From Helicobacter mustelae (GTDB lineage: Bacteria; Campylobacterota; Campylobacteria; Campylobacterales; Helicobacteraceae), in NCBI RefSeq assembly GCF_900476215.1, contig NZ_LS483446.1:744001-808000 (forward strand): 64,000 nt of DNA, in the 5' to 3' direction. A model generated the notes under the pieces. It was not told the origin of the DNA. It saw only the letters and a list, made by a program, of their open reading frames with translations, and made no database searches. Of this stretch, positions 10,140 through 20,600 are shown in pieces. Made by a program: the position numbers and the translations under genes. The stretch's first letter is position 1. Each line of letters opens with the position of its first letter.

Positions 10140-10782
10140 TTAGCTCATATCACTAAATGTATTTGAAACAATCCCTGACTTTTGCCGCCAAATGTTGCAA
10201 AATCCCCGCATCGTGGTGCTAAAGCATTGTGATGGGATTGCTTTTTGGGAGGCGGGAGCTATTGTGGGTGATCGCGGCGCGGGAGCTAAAACCACCCCTT
10301 TATCCCAAGATTGAACCCTAACCCCATCGCGGTGCGGGAGGGGGAAGCATGTTTGAAAATCCCAGCGGACTACCACCGCTTGCGAAAAAACAATAAAAAA
10401 GCACTGAGATCGGGGTAGGGGGTTTGAGGGGTGAGTGTGTTTGAAATCTATACAGAATAGAACCTGACCGGGGTGGGGGATCTATAAGGCGTGCAAGCGC
10501 GTATGCGGTGCTAGGATGCGACTTTGCGCACGAGCGAATCTCTTGCCCACACTTGCACATATAAGCCCCTCCCCCTTTATGAAAAGAAAAAGAGGGGCCC
10601 CTCGAGCGAACGAGAGAACTGCCCTAGTTATGGAGAAAGAAACAAAGTATTTTGGAGTTATGATTAAAAACGCGACTTGAAAATAAAAAAAGAGACTCCA
10701 AAAAAATACAACCTAAAAACTGAGAAATGTGGAATCTTAAAAATGGAAAGAATCAAAATGGAGTAAAAATGAAGATTTTATG
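10140..10782. other. Atypical non-coding segment between hrcA and tRNA-Asn
   Basis: About 640 bp with no gene I can support. The part from 10200 to 10620 is rich in GGGG/CCCC words, unlike the neighbouring genes. A 40-codon plus-strand frame (10192-10314) is open but unrecognised. A hairpin-like GCCCCTC...GAGGGGC (around 10563-10594) leads into the palindrome GAGGGGCCCCTC. From 10620 to 10780 the sequence turns A-rich on the plus strand. I looked for RNase P RNA, tmRNA and SRP RNA signatures and saw none. It starts exactly at the 3' end of tRNA-Asn, a common integration site, so a degraded integrated element is possible. Confidence 0.45.
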
Positions 10783-10857
10783 TGGCTCCGGATGTAGGAT
10801 TCGAACCTACGACCAAGCGGTTAACAGCCGCCTACTCTACCGCTGAGCTAATCCGGA
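10783..10857 (-). tRNA. tRNA-Asn (anticodon GTT)
   Basis: The 75-nt gene, read on the minus strand, has a 7-bp acceptor stem (TCCGGAT pairing ATCCGGA), discriminator G and encoded CCA. The D arm is TAGCTCAGCGGTAGAG, the anticodon loop CTGTTAA gives GTT, and the T arm contains GGTTCGAATCC. All arms pair properly. It stands alone, 59 bases after the wbpA stop, with its own strong promoter. Confidence 0.97.
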
Positions 10858-10879
10858 ATATGCTTAAAAAAGCGGTGTA

Positions 10880-10909
10880 ATTATAGACAAAAAAATCATC
10901 GTGTGTCAA
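10880..10909 (-). promoter_or_regulatory. tRNA-Asn promoter
   Basis: On the minus strand TTGACA (10909-10904) and TATAAT (10885-10880) are both consensus and separated by 18 bp, with the -10 about 22 bases before the tRNA. It directly follows the wbpA stop codon. Confidence 0.8.
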
Positions 10910-10916
10910 GGGATTT

Positions 10917-12167
10917 CTAAAGTTTATAGAGATTTTTGGTTTTTTTCTTCAGGACTCCTTTGATGTCAAAAATGAAGCCATTTTCAGCAAGATGCCCTGC
11001 ATAATCAAAATCTAAAAATTCCTCATGAGGAATCGCGATGATCAATGCCTCATATTTTCCTTGCAGTTTGTCAAGTTTCTGCACCTCTATGCCATAGTGG
11101 CTTTGGGCCTCTTTCACATCGATTAAAGAATCAAAGATTTCCACACATACACCATATTCCTTGAGTTCTTTATAAACCTCAAATACCTTTGCGTTGCGAA
11201 TATCTTTGCAATTCTCTTTGAAGCTCGCGCCAAAAATGCCTATCTTTGCACTTAGGGGATTAGATTTGTGTTGGGTCAGGAGCTTGATGGTTTTTTGTGC
11301 GATGAAGCTTGGGATCGCATCATTGATGAGACGCCCTGAAGTGATGATTTTGGGATGGTAGCCATATTCATGGGCGATGTGCATGAGATAATAGGGATCC
11401 ACGCTGATACAGTGCCCCCCCACAAGCCCCGGGGTAAAGGGCAGAAAATTCCATTTGGTTTTTGCAGCATTTAGCACTTCTTGGGTATCAACGCCAATTT
11501 TGTCAAAAATCAGACTCAATTCATTGACAAAAGCGATGTTGAGATCCCTTTGTGCATTCTCGATGGCTTTAGCAGCCTCTGCGATCTCGATACTTGGGGC
11601 TAGATAGGTATCTTGCACGATGCTTTGATAAAGAGTATTGATTTTTTTTGCAGATTCCTTGGTGCTGCCAGAGGTGATTTTGGTGATATTTTCTAGCGTA
11701 TGGAGACTGTCTCCTGGGTTGATCCGCTCTGGAGAATATCCCACGAAAAAGTCCTCATTGAAGACAAGCCCACTTGCATCCTCCAAAACTGGCACACATT
11801 GCTTTTTTGTGCAAGTGGGGTAGGTGGTGGATTCATAGATCACGATGTCTCCTTTTTGCAAGAATTCTCCTACCAGCCTTGAGGCTCCTAGCAGCAGCGA
11901 GATGTCTGGTCTTTTGTGCGCATCAATAGGCGTGGGTACAGTGATGATGTAGATATTGCAATCTTTGAGAGAGTCCCTATCCTTGCAAAATGAAAGCTTT
12001 TTTGATGAGGCAAAATCCTCCACTTGTCCATTTCTATCAAAATTTTCCTGCAGTTCCTTGATGCGAGTCTCATTGATGTCATAGCCGATGGTGGGGTAGT
12101 GTCTCCCAAATGCGATGGCAAGGGGTAGTCCCACATAGCCCAGTCCAATAATTGCGATTTTATCCAT
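10917..12167 (-). CDS. wbpA: UDP-N-acetylglucosamine 6-dehydrogenase (WbpA/TviB type)
   Basis: This NAD-dependent nucleotide-sugar dehydrogenase oxidises C6 of UDP-GlcNAc to UDP-GlcNAcA, step one of the diacetamido-uronic acid pathway. The N-terminal Rossmann loop is IIGLGYVGLPLAIAFG (residues 5-20). VPTPI near residue 86, STTYPT near 124 and SPERINPGD near 160 are family motifs. The catalytic cysteine lies in PGLVGGHCISVDPYYL near residue 262. The C-terminal UDP-binding domain is complete; 416 aa is normal. It is the last of six overlapping genes, its ATG lying inside wbpE. The UDP-glucose or UDP-GalNAc substrate alternatives are less likely given the neighbours. Confidence 0.88.
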   Translation of the reverse strand: MDKIAIIGLGYVGLPLAIAFGRHYPTIGYDINETRIKELQENFDRNGQVEDFASSKKLSFCKDRDSLKDCNIYIITVPTPIDAHKRPDISLLLGASRLVGEFLQKGDIVIYESTTYPTCTKKQCVPVLEDASGLVFNEDFFVGYSPERINPGDSLHTLENITKITSGSTKESAKKINTLYQSIVQDTYLAPSIEIAEAAKAIENAQRDLNIAFVNELSLIFDKIGVDTQEVLNAAKTKWNFLPFTPGLVGGHCISVDPYYLMHIAHEYGYHPKIITSGRLINDAIPSFIAQKTIKLLTQHKSNPLSAKIGIFGASFKENCKDIRNAKVFEVYKELKEYGVCVEIFDSLIDVKEAQSHYGIEVQKLDKLQGKYEALIIAIPHEEFLDFDYAGHLAENGFIFDIKGVLKKKTKNLYKL

Positions 12168-13254
12168 AAAATTCCTTGATGCTTTGGCAGATAGTGAGAA
12201 TCTGCGTGGGGGTGAGATAGGGATGGAGGGGTAGGCTTAAAATCTCTCTGGCACATTGTTCTGCAAAGGGTGCTTTTGTGCTGGGAAGATAGCCAAAGGC
12301 TTTTTGTTGATGCAGGGCGATGGGATAATGCACAGCCGTAGGGATGGCTCTTTTTTGCAAAAATTCTCTGAGACTCTCTCTAAGCTTACACAAAATGCTA
12401 AATTGTGCAAAAGAGCTTTTTGCCTTTCTATCAATAAAGGGCAGGGTGATTTTGGCATCCTTGAGATGTTTGCAATAAAGCCTGGCATTTTCCTGTCTCT
12501 TTGCTAGATTTTGTTCATAATAGCCAAGCTTTGTTTGCAAGATCGCTGCTTGCAAGCTATCTAGACGCGCATTCATTCCGATGATTTCATGCTGATAGCG
12601 CATGCTTTGTCCATGTGTGCGCAAAAGCTTGAGTTTGTGATAAATCCCCTCATCATTACAAAATATTGCACCTCCATCACCAAAGCAGCCTAGCGGCTTT
12701 GCGGGGAAAAAACTTGTCGTGCTGACATGCGCAATAGACCCGCTTTTTTTGCCCTCATAGCTAGCGCCAAAGCTCTGGGCTCCATCTTCAATCAGCCATA
12801 AATTCTCCTGCTTTGCTAGCTCTAGCAAGGCAGGGAGATTCCCCATCTGCCCAAAGAGACTCACTGCAAGGATGGCCCTAGTCTTTTTGGTGATGAGGGG
12901 TCTAATTTTTGAAATATCTAGGTTATAGCTCTCATCAATATCTACAAAAACCGGTCTAGCTCCCACTATCGCGATAGCTTCCGCACTCGCAAAAAAGCTA
13001 AAACTTGAGGTGATGACCTCATCATCTTTGCCTATGCCTAGGGCTAGGAGGCAGAGGATGAGTGCACTTGTGCCACTTGAGCAGGAGAGTGCATGCCTTA
13101 CCCCGACAAATTTAGAAAGCTTTTTTTCTAGTGCCTCTATTTCTTCTCCCATGATGAATTGCCCGCTTGCAATCACGCGCGCAATGGCAGCATCGATCTC
13201 TTTTTGGTGCGCTTGATAATCTTGCTTGATCCCAGAAAAATCAATCATTGCCAC
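12160..13254 (-). CDS. wbpE: PLP aminotransferase, DegT/DnrJ/EryC1 family (WbpE-like)
   Basis: The enzyme is a sugar aminotransferase expected to convert UDP-3-keto-GlcNAcA to UDP-2-acetamido-3-amino-glucuronate using glutamate. The fold-type I core shows [16 protein letters not shown] near residue 58 and [10 protein letters not shown] near 158. The PLP-binding lysine lies in [17 protein letters not shown] near residue 184. The listed GTG start has an ATG two codons later (13248), and both are plausible. The 362-364 aa length fits WbpE. The start overlaps wbpD by 14 bases and the end overlaps wbpA by 8, a tightly coupled operon. Aminotransferases of this family vary in substrate; the exact role rests on the five-gene context. 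Confidence 0.86.
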   Translation of the reverse strand: MAMIDFSGIKQDYQAHQKEIDAAIARVIASGQFIMGEEIEALEKKLSKFVGVRHALSCSSGTSALILCLLALGIGKDDEVITSSFSFFASAEAIAIVGARPVFVDIDESYNLDISKIRPLITKKTRAILAVSLFGQMGNLPALLELAKQENLWLIEDGAQSFGASYEGKKSGSIAHVSTTSFFPAKPLGCFGDGGAIFCNDEGIYHKLKLLRTHGQSMRYQHEIIGMNARLDSLQAAILQTKLGYYEQNLAKRQENARLYCKHLKDAKITLPFIDRKAKSSFAQFSILCKLRESLREFLQKRAIPTAVHYPIALHQQKAFGYLPSTKAPFAEQCAREILSLPLHPYLTPTQILTICQSIKEFYG

Positions 13255-14062
13255 ACTTCACTCTTCCATCTTGCAAAAAATATGCACATCCCTCCTCTTG
13301 ACTCCATGCCCTTCCTTGGGTGAAATTTAGCCTTTGTGCAGTTTTGTCCACCCAGCCAATGATGCGCGCAGGATTGCCCACCACAAGCGCGTAATCTGGC
13401 ACATCCCTGCTCACCACCGCACCCGCGCCAATGAGTGCATATTTTCCGATGCTATGCCCACAGATAATCGTGGCATTGGCTCCGATGGAGCAGCCTTTTT
13501 TGAGCAATGTGGGGAGGAATTCGCCTCTACGATTGATAAAGGCACGGGGATTGATGACATTGCTAAAAACTACAGAGGGCCCGATGAAGACATCCTCCTC
13601 GCAGCTCACTCCCTCATAAATGCTGACATTATTTTGCACCTTGCATCCATTGCCGATGAAGACACCCGGACCAATGACGCAATTTTGTCCAAAGGAGCAG
13701 CGCGCGCCAATGTGGGTATGTGGCAGGATATGACAAAAATGCCAGATTTTGGTGCCCTCTCCGATCTTGCAGGGCTGCTCGATGATGCTTGTGGGATGTA
13801 CAAAGAAATTTACCCCATCCTGCAAGCTATTTTGCGCTTCATTTTGCGCTCTGGGTTGGGGTGTTGGTTGCATCCCATTTTGCGAAGGATTTTGTAAGCT
13901 GGGCTGCAGGGCTTGTGGCGCGAGAATTTCGCAAGTTTCTAGAGCATTTCCACGGGCTTTTAGGGTATTTTTTTTCATATATCCTCCATGCTTATTTTGG
14001 GTTTGATGCGCGGGCTTTTTTCCACGAGTTTTCATAGCATTTTTTGCAGGGATTTTTTTCAT
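13241..14062 (-). CDS. wbpD: Left-handed beta-helix N-acetyltransferase (WbpD-like) with extended N-terminus
   Basis: This hexapeptide-repeat acetyltransferase likely acetylates the C3 amine made by WbpE. The repeats run from about [40 protein letters not shown] to [34 protein letters not shown] place the start at 14062, where ATGA overlaps the wbpB stop and GGAGG precedes it (273 aa). A second, nearly identical GGAGGATATATGAAAAAAA occurs in frame 84 bases later (13978, 245 aa). Either start leaves an N-terminal extension of 50-80 residues, rich in Q, N and P, before the helix; known WbpD proteins are near 190 aa. The duplication looks like a copied translation-initiation region. Confidence 0.82.
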   Translation of the reverse strand: MKKIPAKNAMKTRGKKPAHQTQNKHGGYMKKNTLKARGNALETCEILAPQALQPSLQNPSQNGMQPTPQPRAQNEAQNSLQDGVNFFVHPTSIIEQPCKIGEGTKIWHFCHILPHTHIGARCSFGQNCVIGPGVFIGNGCKVQNNVSIYEGVSCEEDVFIGPSVVFSNVINPRAFINRRGEFLPTLLKKGCSIGANATIICGHSIGKYALIGAGAVVSRDVPDYALVVGNPARIIGWVDKTAQRLNFTQGRAWSQEEGCAYFLQDGRVKCGND

Positions 14063-15006
14063 ATATCCTCCACTTGCATGCACATAGGGTGATACTCCCC
14101 TCTGATCCCTAGCACGGGAGCATTGCGAATCTGATGCACAAGAGAGATGGATGGGCTTGCTTCTTTGAGGCCAAAGCCCCTGCCTTTTAGGATTTCCTCA
14201 TAGCTTTTGGTATGCAGATTTTCAAATCCATCGCTAAATTCGATTTCTTCATTTTCTACGAGGATGGAGCGATATGTGCGCATTTTTGGGTTGGGGAGGT
14301 ATTTGGCATTGATGGAGAGGAACCAGTGGACATCTGCATGTTCTAGCTGCAGGTTGCCACTAGCAGTGTCAGGTGTCTGGACATGTACCTGCAGGGCTTT
14401 ATTTGCTCCAAAAATATACTGGAGCATATCAAAAAAATGCACCCCGATATTTGTAGCGATCCCCCCACTTTTGTTGAGATCTCCCTTCCAAGAGGCAAAA
14501 TACCAATTCCCCCGTGCAGTGATATAAGTGAGATTCACACTAAAGCGCTTTTTTGGGTTTTGCTGCAAGTTTTGCTCTATTGTATGTTTGAGCTTGATGA
14601 TGCTGGGATGCAGGCGTAGTTGCAGGATGTTATAGACTTTTTTGTTTCCTTTTTTTTCGAGTTCTTGCAAGGCCTCTAGATTCCAGGGGTTGAGGACGAG
14701 GGGTTTTTCACAAATCGCATCGGCATTATTTTTGAGTGCATAGCGGATGTGACTATCATGAAGATAATTGGGTGAGCAAATGCTAATAAAATCTATGTTT
14801 ATATTTTTGTTTTGGAGTTTATTGATATGGCGATCAAAGCGTTCAAATTCCGTGAAAAAATGTGTTTGTGGAAAAGTTGAGTCCAAAATTCCTACAGAAT
14901 CTTTTGGGTCCAATGCACATAAAAGTGTATTTTGCGTATCTGCAATAGCGCGTAGATGACGTGGGGCGATATAGCCTGCCACACCAATGATGGCAAAATT
15001 TTTCAT
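14059..15006 (-). CDS. wbpB: Gfo/Idh/MocA oxidoreductase (WbpB-like UDP-GlcNAcA 3-dehydrogenase)
   Basis: A 315 aa NAD-dependent oxidoreductase that should oxidise C3 of UDP-GlcNAcA. The Rossmann start is [20 protein letters not shown]; the [13 protein letters not shown] segment near residue 95 carries the family's conserved EKP lysine. [15 protein letters not shown] near 180 holds the conserved His of the active site. I use the ATG at 15006 (preceded by AGGAG), which overlaps the epimerase stop as ATGA; an upstream in-frame extension has no RBS. The length equals that of known WbpB/WlbA. The family is certain; the substrate is inferred from the operon. Confidence 0.88.
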   Translation of the reverse strand: MKNFAIIGVAGYIAPRHLRAIADTQNTLLCALDPKDSVGILDSTFPQTHFFTEFERFDRHINKLQNKNINIDFISICSPNYLHDSHIRYALKNNADAICEKPLVLNPWNLEALQELEKKGNKKVYNILQLRLHPSIIKLKHTIEQNLQQNPKKRFSVNLTYITARGNWYFASWKGDLNKSGGIATNIGVHFFDMLQYIFGANKALQVHVQTPDTASGNLQLEHADVHWFLSINAKYLPNPKMRTYRSILVENEEIEFSDGFENLHTKSYEEILKGRGFGLKEASPSISLVHQIRNAPVLGIRGEYHPMCMQVEDI

Positions 15007-16061
15007 AAATACTCCTTTAACACTGATAAGATTTGCATGGCACAATCTCCATTGCCATAAAAATTCTCACCAAAATCCCCTGATGCTTGGCTTGCAATGT
15101 GAACAAAACTTTGCAGAATTTTGTGTGCGTTGTTCCCTGCTAGGACATTATAATGAGAGTCCACGAGCTCCATCCACTCGCTATTTTCTCGCAATACAAT
15201 GCAGGGTTTTTGAAAGAAATACGATTCTTTTTGCAGCCCCCCGCTATCTGTGATGACTAGTTTTGAATGCCCCAGCACATAGAGCATCTCTAGATAGCTT
15301 AGTGGCTCGCAGAACAAAATCCCAGGGTAGTCTTTGGGGTGGATAAATCTCGCTGTACTTGGGTGGAGGGGCAAAAGCAGCGGCAGGGATTTGGCGATCT
15401 CACAGAGTGCGGCAAAAATCTCACTCAAAGCCTCTTTGGTGAGATTTTCTTGGCGGTGGATGGTGCAGAGCCCAAAGGATTTGGGCAGTGTGAGGTCTGG
15501 GGCCTTTGCATATTTTGCAAAAAGCAAGCTTGCATCTTTCATGATGTCTCCAACCTGATAGATTTTATATTGGGGTGCCATGATTCCTTCATTGTGCAAG
15601 TTGTTTACTGCGATTTGTGAGGGAGCAAAGAGCAGGCTTGAGAGGCGATCGGCTAGGACTCGGTTTTGCTCTTCTGGCATAGAGAGTTGGAAGCTGCGTA
15701 AGCCTGCTTCTACATGGATGAGTGGGATTTGTAGCTTGGCGCTGGCAAGTGCACCTGCAAGGCTAGAGGTCGTATCCCCAAAGACAAGCACAAAATCTGG
15801 CTGCTCAGATAATAGGATGGATTCTAGACTTTTGAGCATATCTGCGAGCATGCAAAGCTGCGTCTTGCCGCCGTGAGGGAGCTTGTAGGAAGGAGGGGAG
15901 AGCTTGAGTGTGTCAAAAAACACTGCACTCATCTTAGGATCATAATGCTGCCCTGTGTGGACTAGAATTTGTTTGATGGGGGAGTTGTTGAGTGCGAGTT
16001 GCAGGGGAGCGAGTTTGATGAATTGGGGTCTTGCTCCTACAATAATCAGGAGTTTTAGCAT
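15003..16061 (-). CDS. wbpI: Non-hydrolysing UDP-sugar 2-epimerase (WbpI/WecB family)
   Basis: A 352 aa GT-B-fold epimerase. Motifs include VGARPQFIKLAPL (residues 7-19), VHTGQHYD near 35, VFGDTTSSLAGALA near 93, HVEAGLRSF near 116, TIHRQENL near 206 and TDSGGLQKES near 272. WecB converts UDP-GlcNAc to UDP-ManNAc; WbpI uses the 2,3-diacetamido-glucuronate sugar. With WbpA, B, D and E alongside, the WbpI role (final step to UDP-ManNAc3NAcA) is the better guess. It overlaps the upstream GT4 by 7 bases and the downstream wbpB by 4. Confidence 0.85.
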   Translation of the reverse strand: MLKLLIIVGARPQFIKLAPLQLALNNSPIKQILVHTGQHYDPKMSAVFFDTLKLSPPSYKLPHGGKTQLCMLADMLKSLESILLSEQPDFVLVFGDTTSSLAGALASAKLQIPLIHVEAGLRSFQLSMPEEQNRVLADRLSSLLFAPSQIAVNNLHNEGIMAPQYKIYQVGDIMKDASLLFAKYAKAPDLTLPKSFGLCTIHRQENLTKEALSEIFAALCEIAKSLPLLLPLHPSTARFIHPKDYPGILFCEPLSYLEMLYVLGHSKLVITDSGGLQKESYFFQKPCIVLRENSEWMELVDSHYNVLAGNNAHKILQSFVHIASQASGDFGENFYGNGDCAMQILSVLKEYL

Positions 16062-17158
16062 GTTTGTGATCTTTTGGCGTATTGTTTTTGATACGTAGCT
16101 TCAAAAGCATGAATCATGGTCTGCAGTTGGAAATTTTCTAGATAGCGTTTTTTTGCATTGCTGCTATAAAAATCATAGTTTTTCTCTATCTCTAGGATGG
16201 CTTTTGCGATGGCCTTGGGATCCTTTGGCTCTATTACTAGGCCTGTGCTTTGGTGTTGATTGATAAAATCACTGCCAGAAGGCTTAAGCTTGGTAGAGAC
16301 ACAGGGAAGCCCAAAACTTAGCGCTTCTACCAAAACAATGCCATAGGATTCCTGCAAAGAGGGCAGGACGAAATACTTTGATTTGGCATAAAATTCTAAC
16401 AACTCCTCTTTTTTCTTTGGTCCCACCAAAAAGACGCGATGCTCTAGCTGCAGGCTTTGGATGAGGTTTTGTAGCTTGGCTTTGTAGCGCTCATCCCCAC
16501 CCCCAGCGATATGGATCTCAAAATCCTCTGGCAAAAACTGCGCGCTTGCAATGAGGCTCTCAAAGCCCTTGATGGGCACAAGCCTGCCCACAGAGCAAAT
16601 GATATTTTGATTTTTGGATGTGTCAATATCACTTTTTGGCATGTCCACACCGATAGGAATGGCGATGCATTTTTGTGCAAAATCGCGCAGATAGGGAGAT
16701 TCGTTGATATATTTTTGGCTGGTTGTGATAATGAGATCTGAGCGCTTGAGGATGGCTTTTTGCAAAGGTGCAAAGGGGCCAAAGTAAAATCTATTTTTAA
16801 AAATATCGGAGTGATAATGCGTAAGGATGATTTTGTCACTAGGAGTGAGGAGAAGTGCGAGTACCGCGATGGGATCGGGGTAGTGCAGATGGATAATGTC
16901 ATAGTTTTTGATGATTTCTCTCAATTTAAAAATCATTTGCGGGGTGATGGAAGTGGATGCAAGGATCCCAAGGCTGGCTGTGCGGAAAATCCTGCCACCA
17001 TAGGGAGTGATGTTTTCTTGATAGGCTAGGGATTTGTTGGATACCAGACAATCACATAGGATGCCCCTTTTGTTCATTCCATCACAAATATCTTGCATGA
17101 CAGTCTCAATCCCTCCCAAATGCGGAGGATAAAATTTACCAAGTTGCAGAATTTTCAT
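16055..17158 (-). CDS. Glycosyltransferase family 4, first gene of wbp operon
   Basis: The 367 aa protein starts MKILQLGKFYPPHLGGIETV, the classical GT4 N-terminus. It has VGRLVPIKGFESLI near residue 195 and the EX7E donor motif ESYGIVLVE near residue 283. The in-frame region upstream to 17491 lacks conserved GT residues and a ribosome-binding site, so I start at 17158. It is the first gene of the six-gene overlapping operon and may transfer the diacetamido-mannuronic acid (or its neighbour sugar) onto a lipid carrier or LPS intermediate. That linkage is inference from position. Confidence 0.86.
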   Translation of the reverse strand: MKILQLGKFYPPHLGGIETVMQDICDGMNKRGILCDCLVSNKSLAYQENITPYGGRIFRTASLGILASTSITPQMIFKLREIIKNYDIIHLHYPDPIAVLALLLTPSDKIILTHYHSDIFKNRFYFGPFAPLQKAILKRSDLIITTSQKYINESPYLRDFAQKCIAIPIGVDMPKSDIDTSKNQNIICSVGRLVPIKGFESLIASAQFLPEDFEIHIAGGGDERYKAKLQNLIQSLQLEHRVFLVGPKKKEELLEFYAKSKYFVLPSLQESYGIVLVEALSFGLPCVSTKLKPSGSDFINQHQSTGLVIEPKDPKAIAKAILEIEKNYDFYSSNAKKRYLENFQLQTMIHAFEATYQKQYAKRSQTC

Positions 17159-17670
17159 CCAGGAAACTTTCTCTAAGATTTTTGCAATTTTAGCAGATTG
17201 ATGCAAAATCCCTAGCCCTATTATTTGGCAAAATCTACATGATAGCCCACTTGGATTTTTGTGCAGGATGCCGCTCCTTCTTGGCTCTGCTTGGCTTCCT
17301 GAGAGTAGCCCCGCAAGAGCCCATAAAAAGCCTGCATCGGATTGAAATCTCAAATTTGTGATTTTCCTATGGGAGTCTTGAGGGTTTTTTTGAAGTTTTT
17401 GCAGCATTTTACTAGCGCGCCAAAATTTAAAATCTCGTGAATTTTTGTAAAAAATACAGCCTTGATAACCTTGATAATGTGTAAAAAGCACAAGGAAGGC
17501 ATTCCAATAGCAAGCGCATAGCTTCTATCACGGTGCATGTAAAAATTCAAATTTGTGTAATTTTTGCGAAGTTTGGATGGTTTGGATTTAAAATTTGGGA
17601 AGATTTAGGAAGGACTCTAAAGGATTTTGGTAAAGCTTTAGTAAACATTATTAAATAAGAAAGGTTTATT
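17159..17670. other. Divergent intergenic region upstream of wbp operon and autotransporter
   Basis: No confident gene. A minus-strand 38-codon frame (17337-17221) starting MQAFYGLLRGYSQE has protein-like composition but no known relative that I recall. The minus-strand frame upstream of the GT4 start (17491-17161) is open and translates to low-information sequence. Plus-strand promoter elements for the autotransporter should lie at 17560-17650, where the sequence is AT-rich. I cannot single out a -10 box. AGAAAGG at 17659-17665 is its ribosome-binding site. Confidence 0.5.
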
Positions 17671-20600
17671 ATGCAACACAAAAATTATTTATCCAAAACA
17701 CTCATCAATCTAACCCCATGTTCTTTAGAGAAGGGCAGTCAGTCTTTAGAAAATCATTCTTTAAAAAACAAGAATAGAGTCCAAGGAAGCTTCCTGTCTT
17801 TAGAAAGTGCCAAACATGTGCAGCATGCAGAGAAAATAAAAAGGGATGCGGTATTGAGGGAGAACACAAGAGGATTTTTCCCCTTCAAAACACTCACAAA
17901 AAATAAAATCTTTGGCAGTATGATCCTAGCAATGCTAGGCTCTCTTAGCCCATCTTTTGCAGACACTGCAAATGTCAATATTACGGATTCTGTTTATAAA
18001 TTATGGGGTCGGAGTAGTCCTGCGAGCGGAAAATTTTTTGCTGGTAGCATGAATACATGGAGCAGTGCTGGTGCAAGCTTTTCTCAGAGTTATCTCAATG
18101 GGACACTAATCTTTGGCAATAGCGGAGAGGTTGCAAATACCAGTGGAGGAGGGATTTGGTTTGGAAGGGGAGGAGATGTAGGCTATATCACTGCAAGTTT
18201 CAATGCAAAAAATATTTATCTTACGAGCACACTAGGAGCAGGAAATAGCTGGAGGACTGGGGGTGGTGCAAGCCTTAATTTTAGTGCGACACAAAAAGCA
18301 AATCTACAAAGTTTGACACTTGAATTTTATAAAGCAGGCACACAGAATAGTAATTTCTCTGTCACTGCAAATGAAATTGAAGCAAACAATACAAGAATAC
18401 AGGATAATTCTGGTGGAACCACTAGTTTTTCTGCAAATACTTACAATATACAAAATCTCAGCATTCAAAAATCTGGTGGAAAGGTTGTCTTTAACAATAA
18501 GACATCTGCTGCTGATAGTGGGAAGGGAAGTGTCGCACTCTCATCTCTAAGTATAGAGAATGGATATTTTATAGCCCCTAACCTCAAGGCAACACTTAGC
18601 ATCAAATCTCTTAATGTCACAAATACCACATTCCAGACTAAAGACATCAATGCCTATGCACTCACCACAGGCAATAATGCAAGCTATACCCAAAGCAATG
18701 GCACCACCACCATCACAGGGGATTGGAATCTACCCACAAATGCAGGAACTACGCATAATTCTATTGCTATCAGCAATGTGGATAATTTTGTATCTACAGG
18801 TGGCATTGCAATACAAACCTGGGGTGCATATAGTGCGAGTTTTACAGTCAATAATGTAAAGAACCTCACACTAAATTCTGTTCATCTAGATGTCTTTACT
18901 GGTGGAGATACAGGAGTGAATACCTTTAATTTTAGTGGTGTGAGTGGAAAAGCCACTATTACCAATCTTGTTGCTACTGGTGGGGGTATCCATGTAAATA
19001 AAGATGTCAACATCACAAATCTCACCATCAGGACCGCGGATTTCAACCCTACAACAAACTTTTATGGAGAGGTTAAGGGTACTTTTATACCAAGTGATAC
19101 CACCTACAACATCACCAATCTAGAAATCTTTGGAGGCTGGGGAGCAACCACAAAGGCTACAGCAAAATTCAATTCTGGCAAAAGCCTCACCATTGGAACT
19201 GCAAAGATCTCTAATTGGAGCACACTAGATGCAGCAGCGATTAATAATGTAAAAATCACTACCCTAGAATCCTCCTATGCCACAATCAAAGCAGGAGCAA
19301 ATCTAGAAATTGACAATGCCACTTTTAGCAATAATCAGACTTTTCTAGATTCCAGTGGAAAGATTACGATTGGCAATATTACTTTCAACAATGGTGCAGA
19401 GCTCCAGATTAAAAGCGGACAAACCCTAGAGGCAAAAAATCTAGTCATGCACAATGGCACTCTGATAGCTCAAGCGGGATTTAACATTACTAGCAATCTC
19501 ACGGGTGATACGACGATTAATAAGATCACATTGGATCGTTCCGCAATCTATGTAAATAATCTCACCACACAAGAGATTACGATTCAAAATAACGCACAGA
19601 TTTGGCTGAAAAACAACCTTAATGGTGTTTACAAAAATAATGGAAATCTCAATATCGCAGATGGATCCAACCTTACTGTCCATGGAAATATGGAAAACAT
19701 TGGCTCTTTGAACTTCACGCTAAATCCCAACAACACAGAGCTTATCAATGTCAGTGGGTATTTTCAATTCAACATGGATGCAGGAACCAAGAAGGAAAGC
19801 ATTGCAAACACAGCGGCGAATGGAAAAAAAGAAGGGCAAACCATCGCTCAAGGCATTCCAGAGTCTAGAATCAATATCTACACAAGCACCCAAGATCTCA
19901 TCACAGGGCAGACCTATATATTGATTCATGCTGGTGGAGGATTTCAATTCCTGCAAAACGGACAAGTCTACACCAGTCTCTCAGAAAACACAAAATACGG
20001 GGAGCTCAGCCAGGTTTTTGCGCAAAATATTTATTTTTATGATAACGCAAACAAAAATAAGCCCATGAGTGTGGATTTTGTCTCAAGCACGAATAATAAT
20101 ACCTTGAGTTTTTATGTCACACCACTTGCTGAGTATGTCGACATCATGCCTTTTATTAGACCTGGGACATGGCCATTGTTTGGTGGGAATGCGGTCTTTG
20201 GTGCTATGAGTGCTCCTGGGGGGCTGCGCAATGACTACACCCTGACCCTCAATCCGCAGATATCCACCCATCCCTACTCCAAGGGAAAGCCCATCATCTA
20301 TTATCTGCAAAACTATGTCTATAACAATAGCGACAATCCCAATGCGGTTTTTACCGTTAATGCGATTGGCTCAAAGTTTGTCTTGGGTAAAAATCGTGAG
20401 ACTGCAGGAAATACAGGGACCATCCGCATCGGAGATCAGTTGGCCCGATCTACCATGAAGGTCAATGCTGATGATATCTATCTTGGTGGAAATATTGTGC
20501 TAGGAGATGGCGCCCTTATTAGCGGCAATCTCATACTCAATGCAGCAAATAAAAACGGTCAGCTAGGTTTTATTGGATCTAATGACAACAATCAACAAGC

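Noticed and set aside
10083-10200. CIRCE element before hrcA
   Set aside because: No TTAGCACTC or GAGTGCTAA is present; only an AT-rich palindrome of different sequence.
11400-11430. C7 run in wbpA as a phase-variation tract
   Set aside because: Seven bases is too short for frequent slippage, and the gene is fully in frame; similar C7 runs at about 61, 2246 and 41047 were dismissed likewise.
17161-17491. N-terminal extension of the wbp-operon GT4
   Set aside because: Open frame but lacks conserved GT residues and an RBS; the typical GT4 N-terminus begins at 17158.
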